Assembly: GCF_000428865.1 (NCBI RefSeq)
Contig: NZ_AUAT01000013.1
Coordinates: forward strand, 1 to 64,000
DNA: 64,000 nt
Origin: Eremococcus coleocola DSM 15696
GTDB lineage: Bacteria > Bacillota > Bacilli > Lactobacillales > Aerococcaceae
Direction of reading: 5' to 3'
Below the pieces are notes generated by a model. That model was given only the letters and a program-made list of their open reading frames with translations. It was not told the DNA's origin and did no database searches. Below, piece after piece: positions 16,460-25,525 of the stretch. The position numbers were made by a program, and so were the translations under genes. Numbering within the stretch: the stretch's first letter is position 1; every line of letters begins with the position of its first letter.

Positions 16460-17545
16460 ATGAAGATTATTGTATTATATGGCGGATTAAGCCCAGAACA
16501 TGATATTTCAATTTTATCAGCGACCAATGTTATTAATGCCTTACTTGAAGCAGACTATAGTGTTCAACCTTATTATATAAATAAGGAAGGTAAGTGGTTA
16601 AAAGCACCGCTAGTCACAGAAAAGCTAGAATCTGATACTCTTCTTCAATTGAAACAAGCCCATGCCGCTTCTTGGGGAGATGGTCAAGGCTTGACTTCTA
16701 CAGGCGTCTGGATTCAACCAGGTCAGATTGCTGAGGATGATGCAGTTGTCTTCCCAGTACTTCATGGCCCTAATGGCGAAGATGGAACGATTCAAGGCTT
16801 CCTAGAAGTATTGAACTTACCATACGTAGGTGCAGGGGTGACCGCTTCCGCTACTGGAATGGATAAAATCATTTCTAAACAACTCTTTGACCAAGCTGGT
16901 TTACCTCAAGTCCCTTATGTTTATTTCGACAAAAGAGACTGGCTCCAAGATCAAAGCCGTTGGATTCAAAAATGTGAGGGCAACCTTCTCTATCCTTTCT
17001 TTGTCAAACCTGCTAATATGGGATCAAGTGTGGGGGTTTCACGGGTTGAAAATAGTCAAGAACTGATTAAAGCGGTGGATGTTGCTTTAGAATTTGACCG
17101 TCGAATTGTAGTAGAACAAGGTATCTCTGCTAATGAGTGTGAGGTTGCAGTCTTAGGTAATGATGATATTCATGCCTCCGTCGTGGGTCGTTTGGTTAAA
17201 AGTAGTGACTTCTATGACTATGATGAAAAATACATCAATAATACAGTTGAGATGGAGATTCCAGCTAACCTACCTGAAGCCGTTTCTGACAAGATTAAAG
17301 ACTATGCTTTAAAAGCCTATCGGGCAGTTGATGGAACGGGCTTAACCCGGGCTGACTTCTTTGTAACAGCTAACTATGATATTTATATTAATGAAGTAAA
17401 TACTATGCCTGGCTTTACTCAATTTTCAATGTATCCAAGTTTATGGCAAGCAACGGGCTTAAATTACCGTGACTTAATTGATGAATTAATCCAATTAGCG
17501 ATTCGTCGCCATCAAGCCAAGGCAAGCATTCGTAAAATCTATTAA
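16460..17545 (+). CDS. ddl: D-alanine--D-alanine ligase
   Basis: 361 residues. It joins two D-alanines using ATP for the wall stem peptide. The ATP-grasp fold shows LHGPNGEDGTIQG, ATGMDKIISK, FVKPANMGSSVGVS, and the C-terminal INEVNTMPGFT. The omega-loop motif FYDYDEKY keeps the tyrosine found in D-Ala-D-Ala enzymes, not the phenylalanine of D-Ala-D-lactate ligases, so a vancomycin-susceptible type of wall is predicted. GGGAGGAAACAA precedes the start, and murF follows 34 bp on, in the usual order. Confidence 0.97.
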   Translation: MKIIVLYGGLSPEHDISILSATNVINALLEADYSVQPYYINKEGKWLKAPLVTEKLESDTLLQLKQAHAASWGDGQGLTSTGVWIQPGQIAEDDAVVFPVLHGPNGEDGTIQGFLEVLNLPYVGAGVTASATGMDKIISKQLFDQAGLPQVPYVYFDKRDWLQDQSRWIQKCEGNLLYPFFVKPANMGSSVGVSRVENSQELIKAVDVALEFDRRIVVEQGISANECEVAVLGNDDIHASVVGRLVKSSDFYDYDEKYINNTVEMEIPANLPEAVSDKIKDYALKAYRAVDGTGLTRADFFVTANYDIYINEVNTMPGFTQFSMYPSLWQATGLNYRDLIDELIQLAIRRHQAKASIRKIY

Positions 17546-17579
17546 GGTCAGTCAATAAAGTTTTAATTAGGAGTGGAGC

Positions 17580-18998
17580 ATGAAAGCAATTAAATTGATG
17601 GATGTGGTCAAAGTAGTCCACGCAATCGACTATACGGCCCTAGATCGTTTTATTTCAGTCACAGGTGTCGAATTTGATTCAAGAAAGGTCAAACCAGGAG
17701 ACCTCTTTGTACCTTTAAGTGGAGGCGCAACCGATGGCCATGATTATATTCAACAAGCCATTAAAAATGGCGCCGTTGCAACCTTATGGTCCAAGGAAGC
17801 ACAAGCCGCCCCTGCCGACCAAATTGCCATTGTCCTAGTAGATGATACGCTAGTCGCCATGCAAGCCTTAGCTAATTATTATCGGAATAGTTTAAATCCT
17901 AAAGTTATCGGTATTACCGGTTCAAATGGTAAAACTACAACTAAAGATATGACAGCCAACGTCCTAAAAGCTAAATATAAAGTTCATAAGACGGAAGGAA
18001 ATTATAATAACGAAATTGGTTTGCCTTATACTTTATTACAAATGCCAGCTGATACCCAAGTGGTGGTGTGTGAAATGGGCATGAGTGATTTTGGTGAGAT
18101 TGAGGTCTTATCTAAGATAGCCCAACCCGATATCGCCGTCATTACCTTGATTGGTGAGAGTCATTTAGAATTTCTGGGGTCTCGCGCCAATATTGCTAAG
18201 GCTAAGTTGGAAATTTTAAAAGGGCTAAAAGAAGATGGTCTATTTATATATCCTGCTAATGAGCCGCTCTTACAAGAGGCGGGGCAAGCCCTCGGTGACC
18301 GTGCTCGCTCATTTGGTCTTGATAACACAGCCGATTTTTATGCTTATGACCTTAAAGAAGATAAGAATAAGACTTATTTCCATACCAACATAGATGACCA
18401 AGTCTTGTGCTCAATTCCCGTGATGGGGGCGTATAATGTTGGTAATGCCATGATTGCCTTAACCGTAGCGCAAGAATTAAAAGTACCAATCGAACAGGCA
18501 ATTTTCCAACTGTCCCAATTCAAATTGACTAAAAACCGGCTAGAATGGTTAACAGCCAGCAATGGGGCCAGCATCTTAAATGATGCTTATAATGCCAGTC
18601 CAACCTCAATTAAAGCGGTCTTAAAATCCTTCTCCCAAGTAGAAACACAAGCTGAAGGTCGACGTCTAGTTGCCTTAGGTGATGTCAAAGAACTTGGTCC
18701 TGAGTCTGCCAATTACCATGCGGCCTTAAGTCAAGAGATTGACCCTAAAAAAATTGCGAAAGTCTATTTATTAGGTCCCCAAATGCAACATTTATATCAA
18801 GCGCTCCAAGCCAAATTCCCTAAACAAGCTTTATACTATACCGAAAATGACCACAAGGCTTTGGTGGCGACTATTCAAGCTGACCTTCAGGTCCAAGACC
18901 ACTTATTAGTGAAATCTAGTTTAGGAACTGATATGCTATATGTGGTTGGAAAACTAATTGGTGAAGATATTTATAATCCATACCGTACAATTAAATAA
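17580..18998 (+). CDS. murF: UDP-N-acetylmuramoyl-tripeptide--D-alanyl-D-alanine ligase
   Basis: 472 residues. It adds the D-Ala-D-Ala made by Ddl to UDP-MurNAc-tripeptide, the last cytoplasmic step of the precursor peptide. It has the three Mur-ligase domains: the N-terminal uridine-binding part with GVEFDSRKVKPGDLFVPL, the central ATPase with GITGSNGKTTTKDM, and the C-terminal part with NDAYNASPTSIKAVL and ALGDVKELG. Length is standard. TAGGAGTGGAGC precedes the ATG. It is the second enzyme of the ddl-murF pair. Confidence 0.97.
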   Translation: MKAIKLMDVVKVVHAIDYTALDRFISVTGVEFDSRKVKPGDLFVPLSGGATDGHDYIQQAIKNGAVATLWSKEAQAAPADQIAIVLVDDTLVAMQALANYYRNSLNPKVIGITGSNGKTTTKDMTANVLKAKYKVHKTEGNYNNEIGLPYTLLQMPADTQVVVCEMGMSDFGEIEVLSKIAQPDIAVITLIGESHLEFLGSRANIAKAKLEILKGLKEDGLFIYPANEPLLQEAGQALGDRARSFGLDNTADFYAYDLKEDKNKTYFHTNIDDQVLCSIPVMGAYNVGNAMIALTVAQELKVPIEQAIFQLSQFKLTKNRLEWLTASNGASILNDAYNASPTSIKAVLKSFSQVETQAEGRRLVALGDVKELGPESANYHAALSQEIDPKKIAKVYLLGPQMQHLYQALQAKFPKQALYYTENDHKALVATIQADLQVQDHLLVKSSLGTDMLYVVGKLIGEDIYNPYRTIK

Positions 18999-19078
18999 AA
19001 CAATGATACTGTGACCGTTAACCATTTGATAGATGCTTTACGAAATGGAAGACGTTTTTTATATGAAAGGAATTTATA

Positions 19079-20659
19079 TTGAAATTTTCAGATTTAAACT
19101 TAAAAACAGAATTGATCGAGACACTCGACGAATTAGGCTTTGAAGAACCGACTCCGATTCAACAACAAGCTATCCCTTTTGTCCTCCAAGGGCGTGATTT
19201 AGTGGGTCAAGCCCAAACCGGGACAGGAAAGACAGCCGCCTTTGGCTTACCGATGTTACAAGGCCTAGATACCGACCACCGTGCTCTACAAGCTTTAATT
19301 ATTGCTCCAACCCGGGAGCTAGCCATCCAAGTGCATGATGAACTTTATAGTCTTAGTAAAGGCTTAAAAACAAAAGTTTATGCAGTTTATGGTGGTTATT
19401 CAATTGGTAAACAAATTGACCGGATTCAAAAGTTAAAACCCCAAGTTATTGTGGGTACACCTGGTCGCCTTTTAGACTTGATGCGTCGTCAAATTATTGA
19501 TACGTCCTATCTAAAAACTTTAATTATGGATGAAGCCGATGAAATGTTAAATATGGGTTTTATTGAAGATATTAAAGCCATTGTGGAACAAACCCCATCC
19601 AGTCGACAAACCTTAATGTTTTCTGCCACCATGCCTAAGTCAGTTCAAAATTTGGCTCAACAATTTCTAACCCAACCAGCTGAAGTGAAAATTGAAGCTA
19701 AGCATTTAACGGCAGACTTAATTGACCAATATTTTGTTAAATGTCGAGACTCAGAAAAATTTGATATTTTAACCCGAATGTTAGATATAGAGTCGCCTGA
19801 TAAGGCCATTATCTTTGCCCGCACCAAAAAACGCGTCGATGAAATTGGCCGTGGTTTGAGTTTACGGGGTTATGATGCTGAATTGATTCATGGGGATGTC
19901 ACCCAACAAAAACGGACACAAGTCATGAATGAATTCAAACAAGGACGTTTAGAATTATTAGTTGCCACAGATGTGGCCGCGCGTGGAATTGATGTATCGG
20001 GGGTCACCCATGTTTATAATTATGATATTCCGCAAGACCCTGAATCGTATGTCCACCGAATTGGTCGAACCGGTCGAGCGGGTAATGAGGGCCAATCAGT
20101 AACTTTTGTTATGGAAAGTGAATTGCCTTATTTACGGACTATTGAAAGTTTGACAAAAATTCAAATGACCCCGATGCGTCCACCAACTGACCAGGAGGCT
20201 GAAGCGAGCCACGTGCAACAACTTATTGACCGCTTAAATGCGACCATTGCTGATGGAACCGTTGATCCTTACCGGGCAACAGCTAAACTCTTATTAAATC
20301 ACTATGAATCAAATGCCTTGGTGGCGGGTTTGTTAAATGAAGTGATTAATAATAATACTGAAATTGAGGTTCAAATCTCTCCACAGAAACCCCTACCGCG
20401 GGCTCATAAAGAAGAAAAGGGCAGAAGTAGAGGTAGACGACAATTTGATGGGCGTCAGCGCAAAAAAAATACAGATAAATTTGCTAAAAAAGAAAAGTCT
20501 ACAAAGAAGTATCCAAAGAATAAAAAAACTGGTAAAAATTCAGATAAGCCAGCTGGTAAGCGACGGGAAAATGCGAATAATGCCAATAAAAGCCGTCACA
20601 TCCGCCAAGATGGCAGCATAAATACGAATTCTTTCAAAATTCGTAAGAAAGATAAGTAA
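19079..20659 (+). CDS. cshA: DEAD-box ATP-dependent RNA helicase
   Basis: 526 residues, starting at TTG seven bases after AAAGGA. Motifs run in order: Q motif PTPIQQQAIPF, motif I AQTGTGKT, Ia PTRELA, GGYSIGKQ, Ib TPGRL, II MDEADEML, III SATMP, then IV-VI with ATDVAARGID and HRIGRTGRAG. A long basic tail (about 435-526, many Lys/Arg/Asn) would bind RNA, as in CshA of low-GC Gram-positives, which works in RNA decay and ribosome biogenesis at low temperature. It lies ahead of acpS and alr, as it commonly does in this group. Confidence 0.95.
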   Translation: MKFSDLNLKTELIETLDELGFEEPTPIQQQAIPFVLQGRDLVGQAQTGTGKTAAFGLPMLQGLDTDHRALQALIIAPTRELAIQVHDELYSLSKGLKTKVYAVYGGYSIGKQIDRIQKLKPQVIVGTPGRLLDLMRRQIIDTSYLKTLIMDEADEMLNMGFIEDIKAIVEQTPSSRQTLMFSATMPKSVQNLAQQFLTQPAEVKIEAKHLTADLIDQYFVKCRDSEKFDILTRMLDIESPDKAIIFARTKKRVDEIGRGLSLRGYDAELIHGDVTQQKRTQVMNEFKQGRLELLVATDVAARGIDVSGVTHVYNYDIPQDPESYVHRIGRTGRAGNEGQSVTFVMESELPYLRTIESLTKIQMTPMRPPTDQEAEASHVQQLIDRLNATIADGTVDPYRATAKLLLNHYESNALVAGLLNEVINNNTEIEVQISPQKPLPRAHKEEKGRSRGRRQFDGRQRKKNTDKFAKKEKSTKKYPKNKKTGKNSDKPAGKRRENANNANKSRHIRQDGSINTNSFKIRKKDK

Positions 20660-20679
20660 AATTATTAAGAGGTGAAATT

Positions 20680-21078
20680 ATGAAAATTGGCATTGATATT
20701 GTTGAAATTGACCGGATAGCAAGTATTTTGGCCAAGTTTGATAATTTTCCTCAAAAGATTTTGACTGAGCAAGAGTTAGAGGTGTATCAAGACCTAGTTA
20801 CACGTGACCGGAAATTAGCCTTTTTAGCGGGACGTTTTGCCGCTAAAGAAGCCTATGCTAAAGCTCTGGGAACTGGCTTAGGCGCTGTGGTACAATTAAA
20901 AGGCTTAAGTGTCATGAATAATCAAGCAGGCCAGCCCTACTTTGCTCAGGCTCCAATTATGCAAGGCGTAGCCTTGTCGATAAGTCATGAACGCCATTAT
21001 GCGGTATCTAGTGTGATTATAAATCAGGGTGACCAGGAATTGAACCAAGCCCTTCAAGCCCTTCAAGCTAAGAAATAA
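20680..21078 (+). CDS. acpS: Holo-[acyl-carrier-protein] synthase
   Basis: 132 residues, about ten longer than usual because of a C-terminal extension. It transfers 4'-phosphopantetheine from CoA to apo-ACP. Signature residues are IGIDIVEIDRI with the Mg-binding Asp, and FAAKEAYAKALG with the second metal ligand Glu. SISHERHYA closes the fold. AAGAGGTGAAATT precedes the ATG. It is 20 bp after cshA and about 10 bp before alr, so it is in one operon with them. Confidence 0.95.
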   Translation: MKIGIDIVEIDRIASILAKFDNFPQKILTEQELEVYQDLVTRDRKLAFLAGRFAAKEAYAKALGTGLGAVVQLKGLSVMNNQAGQPYFAQAPIMQGVALSISHERHYAVSSVIINQGDQELNQALQALQAKK

Positions 21079-21087
21079 GGAGTGTTA

Positions 21088-22281
21088 TTGAAAATGGTAG
21101 GATATAGTGAACACCGCCCCACCCAAGCAATTGTAAATTTGTCAGCCATTGAGGCTAATATAAAATGGCAGCAAGCTAAGTTAGAGCCTGGCCAAAGTTT
21201 AATTGCAGTGGTTAAAGCAAATGCCTATGGTTTAGGTGCTGAACAGGTTGCGCGGACTGCCTTAAAAGCAGGAGCCGAAGGGCTTGCGGTAGCGACGGTT
21301 GACGAAGGAATTAGTTTACGGAAAGCGGGAATTATTCAGGTGCCTATTTTGGTTTTAGGTCTAACAGATCCTCAAGGGATTGCTGAAATTCTCCATTATA
21401 ACTTAACTGTCACTGTGTCTGATTTAGATTTCTTCGACCAAGCTTATCAACAATTATTGACGACAGATGACCTATATTTACTCGATAATTTAAAGTTACC
21501 CTTCCATTTGGCTTTAGATACTGGAATGACCCGAATAGGTTTAAGAACAGAAACAGAAGTAAGCGATTTTGTTACTAAAATCCAAGCCTATGACTGGGTT
21601 GACTTCCAAGGAGTTTTCACCCATTTTTCAACCATCGGCGGGGGGCCTCAAGATTATGTGGAATATCAATGGCAACGTTGGTTGGATTTAACCGCTTTGA
21701 TTCCAGAATCTGTTAAGATTCGTCATTATGCCAACTCTGCTATGGGTCTTTGGCAAGACCGTCAACCTGCTTCGACCTGGGTCCGTTATGGGGTGGCTAT
21801 GTATGGTCTCGATCCTATGGATCGGATTCCTAGTCATTTTAAAGAACAAGTGGATACTAGCCAATTAGGCCTAAATGAAGAGGACCCTTTACAACCCGCC
21901 TTAGAATTAATTTCTGAGATTGTCTATGTCAAAGAAATACCCCAAGGAACCAAGATCTCTTACGGGGCAACCTATCAAAGTTCAGAAAAAGAATGGATTG
22001 CGACGATTCCGATTGGTTATGCTGATGGTTGGTTAAGGTCCTATCAAGTGATACCTGTCCTAGTGGAAGGTCATGCCTGTCCCGTAGTCGGCCGAATCAA
22101 CATGGACCAATTAATGATTCGCTTACCTCATTATTATCCTAAAGGAACCCCAGTTACTTTAATTGGCCCTGACCATGGTGCCTATAATCATATTTCATGG
22201 ATTGCCCAGCAAACAAGCACCATCGGTTATGAAATTATGACTAATTTAAGTGACCGGATTCCACGGATTTATATTCCTTAG
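21088..22281 (+). CDS. alr: Alanine racemase
   Basis: 397 residues. This PLP enzyme interconverts L- and D-alanine and so feeds Ddl. The PLP lysine lies in AVVKANAYGLGA, the barrel ends with NSAMGL, and the C-terminal domain holds the catalytic Tyr region ISYGATY and the NMDQLMIRL segment. The start is ambiguous: GTG at 21082 overlaps the ribosome site, TTG at 21088 sits five bases after AAGGAG, and ATG at 21094 is eleven bases away. I choose TTG. It follows acpS closely. Confidence 0.93.
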   Translation: MKMVGYSEHRPTQAIVNLSAIEANIKWQQAKLEPGQSLIAVVKANAYGLGAEQVARTALKAGAEGLAVATVDEGISLRKAGIIQVPILVLGLTDPQGIAEILHYNLTVTVSDLDFFDQAYQQLLTTDDLYLLDNLKLPFHLALDTGMTRIGLRTETEVSDFVTKIQAYDWVDFQGVFTHFSTIGGGPQDYVEYQWQRWLDLTALIPESVKIRHYANSAMGLWQDRQPASTWVRYGVAMYGLDPMDRIPSHFKEQVDTSQLGLNEEDPLQPALELISEIVYVKEIPQGTKISYGATYQSSEKEWIATIPIGYADGWLRSYQVIPVLVEGHACPVVGRINMDQLMIRLPHYYPKGTPVTLIGPDHGAYNHISWIAQQTSTIGYEIMTNLSDRIPRIYIP

Positions 22282-22291
22282 GAGGTAGTAT

Positions 22292-22918
22292 ATGAAATTA
22301 AATGGTTTTGTAGTCGGTTTAGCCCAAGAAAATACCTATGTTTTGTCTGATGAAATAGGGCAAGCCTTAATCTTTGATCCTGGTGACCAGGCTGACCAAT
22401 TAATTAATCAGATTGAAGCGGCAGGTCTCAAGCCAATCGCAATTTGCTTGACTCATTGTCATTTTGACCATATTGGAGCGGTGGATGCCTTACGTGATCA
22501 TTTTGAAATTCCGGTCTATGCCCCCGAACTTGAAGCTGATTGGTTAAGTGACCCTAACTTAAACTTATCGGCTGGGATGGGGCTACCACCAGTCATTCAA
22601 GCACCGGCAGATTATTTATGGCAGGAGATGGGCCCGCAAACGATTGGAAGCTTTAACTTTGAACTAGCCCATGTACCGGGTCATAGTCCCGGTCATTTAA
22701 TTTATCATTTTGCCCAAGAAGACTTAGTTGTTTGTGGCGATACAGTCTTTTATGAAAGTGTAGGACGGACAGACTTCCCGGGCTGCAGCTTTGACCAATT
22801 AAAGGCAGGGATTGAAGCTCATATCTTTACTTTGCCAGACGAGACCCAATTGTATCCTGGTCATGGACCTGCAACGAGTGTGGGTCATGAAAAACTACAT
22901 AATCCTTTTCTAACTTAA
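22292..22918 (+). CDS. Metallo-beta-lactamase fold hydrolase (glyoxalase II-like, YqgX type)
   Basis: 208 residues. The zinc-binding motif LTHCHFDHIGAV, then HVPGHSPGH, CGDTVF and the C-terminal YPGHGPATS give all expected metal ligands. Proteins of this short glyoxalase II-like group hydrolyse thioesters, and the true substrate is not established. TTAGGAGGTAGTAT precedes the start, ten bases after alr. It is the last gene of the cshA-acpS-alr run, before the convergent CBS gene. Confidence 0.85.
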   Translation: MKLNGFVVGLAQENTYVLSDEIGQALIFDPGDQADQLINQIEAAGLKPIAICLTHCHFDHIGAVDALRDHFEIPVYAPELEADWLSDPNLNLSAGMGLPPVIQAPADYLWQEMGPQTIGSFNFELAHVPGHSPGHLIYHFAQEDLVVCGDTVFYESVGRTDFPGCSFDQLKAGIEAHIFTLPDETQLYPGHGPATSVGHEKLHNPFLT

Positions 22919-23195
22919 AGTTGATATAAAAAGGGAGCGAGCAAGGAGCAGAAAATCTATGATTTTCGCTTGCTAGAGTATTTGGATAAATGTAGTTGAG
23001 CTCATACTTTCGCTCAACTACTGGGGCGCTAAGTTGTTTCACCTCCATGCGCCCCAGTAAGTGCTCCAATAGTTGAACAAAGATATGAGTTCAACTTCAT
23101 TCAATAAAGAAATACAGCACACCACTGCGATTAAATTTAAATATACTAAAAATCAAAAAGGAGCTGGACAAAAAGTCCAGCTCCTTTTTAGGTAA
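22919..23195. repeat. Structured intergenic repeat, copy B, and bidirectional terminator
   Basis: Four hairpins in order: gaaaatc/gattttc (22951-22967), gtagttgagc/gctcaactac (22992-23021), ctggggcgc/gcgccccag (23021-23057), and a gttgaac/gttcaac pair (about 23071-23096). The second and third match copy A (1690-1890) with base changes on both arms that keep pairing. The end (23155-23190) is a terminator, aaaggagctggac with gtccagctccttt, with A- and T-runs on both sides, serving both convergent genes. Confidence 0.65.
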
Positions 23196-23828
23196 TTAAT
23201 AGGTTTTAAGTGATTTGGCAAGATATCCTTTGCGGTTTAATACAGATACTAAGGTATTAATTTTAATTGGATCAGTTGCTTTATCCAAGGTAATCATAAC
23301 AAAGGGATGTGGATTTAAAGGGGTTGCTTTAAAGGTTAGTAAAGAAGAATAGGTTAAGTAGCGATGAGTAATCTTTAAAATCCGGTGTAAGTCTCGGATA
23401 ATATCACTCAGTTCTACGCGAATAACATAGGGAGATTGACCTTCCCAAGCTTTAGAAAGATAACTAGTAAAATCTCCGTGGTAAACTACGCCAACAAAGT
23501 GGTGATTTTGGTCTAGAACGGGTATATAGGGAAGATCGCGGATGGTAAACAAGAGGGTATGGAGGGAATCTTGAATATGGACAATTCGTGATGAGTTTTT
23601 CAGTAGGTTAGTGACCGATACTTGACCTAAGTCTTCCTGAGGATGGTGAAAGGCGTATTTGTAGATATGATATTTATAAATATTCCCCCGAAATAAACTA
23701 TTACTTGCATCCACGACTGGGGCACAGCGTTGGTCAGTATCCTCTAGAATCATCAGTGCATCTCGACAATTTAGTGATTCGGGAATAGTTGTGATGTCCT
23801 CTTTAGGAATTAATAGTGATTCAATCAT
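23196..23828 (-). CDS. CBS-pair protein with C-terminal ACT-like domain (CbpA type)
   Basis: 210 residues. Two CBS motifs occupy about residues 1-130 (RDALMILEDTDQRCAPVVD and LHTLLFTIRDLPYIPVLDQNHHFVGVVYHGD). The rest resembles an ACT-type regulatory domain ending IKINTLVSVLNRKGYLAKS. This arrangement occurs in AcuB-like and c-di-AMP-binding CbpA proteins of Firmicutes, which sense adenine nucleotides; whether this one binds c-di-AMP is not shown. Soluble, transcribed alone, with AAAGGAGGGATGAC before the ATG. Confidence 0.75.
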   Translation of the reverse strand: MIESLLIPKEDITTIPESLNCRDALMILEDTDQRCAPVVDASNSLFRGNIYKYHIYKYAFHHPQEDLGQVSVTNLLKNSSRIVHIQDSLHTLLFTIRDLPYIPVLDQNHHFVGVVYHGDFTSYLSKAWEGQSPYVIRVELSDIIRDLHRILKITHRYLTYSSLLTFKATPLNPHPFVMITLDKATDPIKINTLVSVLNRKGYLAKSLKTY

Positions 23829-24048
23829 GTCATCCCTCCTTTAAAATTTTATGTGATTTCAGTAGCATATTGTAACAAAGCCTTAGAAAAATAACAAGGC
23901 TTCCTCATTGTATTTTAATCAATTGTTTTATTTCTTAGTTTATTTCAAGGTGAAAGGAGGGTCGTATCAAGAAAAGATTGCATTTTATGGCTTAAAATAA
24001 TATAGTATGAAGTGATAAATATTTTTTATAATAAAGGAGAGAAAATTA

Positions 24049-25446
24049 ATGGGTTCCTCGGGGTCCTTGTGGACACAATTATTAACAGTTTTTATTCTTA
24101 CAGCGATTAACGCTGTCTTTGCGGCATCAGAATTAGCTTTTGTGTCGGTAAATCAAACTAAGCTCATGCAACTAGCTGATGAAGGTAATAAAAAAGCAAA
24201 AAAGGTCTTAGCTTTACTAGAAAATTCTGATGATTTCTTAGCCACGATTCAGGTAGCCATAACTTTAGCTGGTTTCTTATCTTCAGCATCCGCTGCAACT
24301 TCGTTTGCAGATCGTTTGGCGCCATACCTATCGGCTGTGCCAGGAGCACAAACCCTAGCTGTTGTGATTGTAACCTTAATTTTATCTTATTTAACCTTAG
24401 TTTTAGGTGAGTTATTTCCTAAACAAATTGCCTTACAAATGCCAGAACGAATTGCTATGGCAACGGCAGGACCAGTCGGCTTAATCAAGGTTTTTTTCAA
24501 ACCCTTTGTCAAGCTCTTATCTTTATCGACCGGCCTCTTACAAAAGATTACTCCGATTGAATTTTCTAAAACGGAAGAGAAATTTACCCGAGATGAAATG
24601 AAAGTTATTTTACAAGAGTCTCGTAAAGAAGGCTCCATTGACTTGACCGAATTTACCATGTTACAAGGGGTTCTTTCCTTAGATAATAAATTGGCTCGTG
24701 AAATTATGGTACCACGGACAGATACCTTAATGATTGATATTGAAGATGACTATCATGAGAATTTAGATACGATTTTAAATAGCCCTTATTCACGAATTCC
24801 AGTTTATCAAGATGATAAGGATAATGTCATTGGGATTATTCACTTAAAGAATATTGTTAAAGCTGCTCAAAAACAAGGCTTTGATAATATTGATATTAAA
24901 GAGATTATGACGGAGCCTCTAGTGGTTCCTTCAACCATGTTTATTGATGATTTATTAATTGAATTTCGCCGCATCCAAACCCACTTGGCTATTTTATTTG
25001 ATGAATATGGTGGGGTAGAAGGAATCGTTACCCTTGAAGATATCTTGGAAGAAATTGTAGGTGAAATTGAGGATGAATCCGATGTGGATACCAATGAAGA
25101 TATTACCAAGATGGATGATAACTATTTCTATATTAATGGTGGGATTGCCATTGAAAAATTCAATCAATATTTTGACCTTGAATTAGAAGCTGAAGAAGTT
25201 GATACCCTTGCTGGTCTTATCATTTATCATATTGGTTATGTGCCAGATGATGATGAACAGATTCATTTACGGGCGGGTCAATATGTTTTAACCACTTCTG
25301 CGATTGAAAATGGTCGGATACGGGGCATCCAGTTAGTCCGTGATGCAAACCATGACCTAGAGGTTGAATATGATTTAAGTTCGCCGGAAGAACAAGCTAA
25401 GTTTAAAGAAAGCTTGGAAGAATTGATTGACGATTCAGAAGAATAA
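24049..25446 (+). CDS. CNNM/CorC-like membrane protein (hemolysin C family)
   Basis: 465 residues. An N-terminal DUF21 membrane domain (about 1-190; four helices with AINAVFAASELAFVSV and LTLVLGELFPKQIA) is followed by a CBS pair (about 215-335, IMVPRTDTLMIDI, YSRIPVYQDD, EYGGVEGIVTLEDILEEIVGE) and a CorC_HlyC domain at the C-terminus. The family is implicated in Mg2+ and other divalent-cation export or homeostasis. AAAGGAGAGAAAATTA precedes the ATG. A terminator follows, so it is probably a single-gene unit. Confidence 0.88.
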   Translation: MGSSGSLWTQLLTVFILTAINAVFAASELAFVSVNQTKLMQLADEGNKKAKKVLALLENSDDFLATIQVAITLAGFLSSASAATSFADRLAPYLSAVPGAQTLAVVIVTLILSYLTLVLGELFPKQIALQMPERIAMATAGPVGLIKVFFKPFVKLLSLSTGLLQKITPIEFSKTEEKFTRDEMKVILQESRKEGSIDLTEFTMLQGVLSLDNKLAREIMVPRTDTLMIDIEDDYHENLDTILNSPYSRIPVYQDDKDNVIGIIHLKNIVKAAQKQGFDNIDIKEIMTEPLVVPSTMFIDDLLIEFRRIQTHLAILFDEYGGVEGIVTLEDILEEIVGEIEDESDVDTNEDITKMDDNYFYINGGIAIEKFNQYFDLELEAEEVDTLAGLIIYHIGYVPDDDEQIHLRAGQYVLTTSAIENGRIRGIQLVRDANHDLEVEYDLSSPEEQAKFKESLEELIDDSEE

Positions 25447-25454
25447 GAATACTT

Positions 25455-25507
25455 TTGAACAGACCTTAAGAAGACAATTGAAAGACTTCTTACTGGTCTG
25501 TTCCTTT
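25455..25507 (+). terminator. Terminator between the CNNM gene and the methyltransferase gene
   Basis: gaacagacc..aagaag pairs with cttctt..ggtctgttc (25457-25503), followed by cctttatt. It lies close to the next ribosome site, so read-through may feed the next gene. Confidence 0.65.
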
Positions 25508-25525
25508 ATTATGGAGGAAGTAAAT

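Noticed and set aside
20364-20621. Alternative frame in the basic tail of cshA
   Set aside because: Lys/Arg-rich codons leave other frames open; the main frame is continuous and ends normally.
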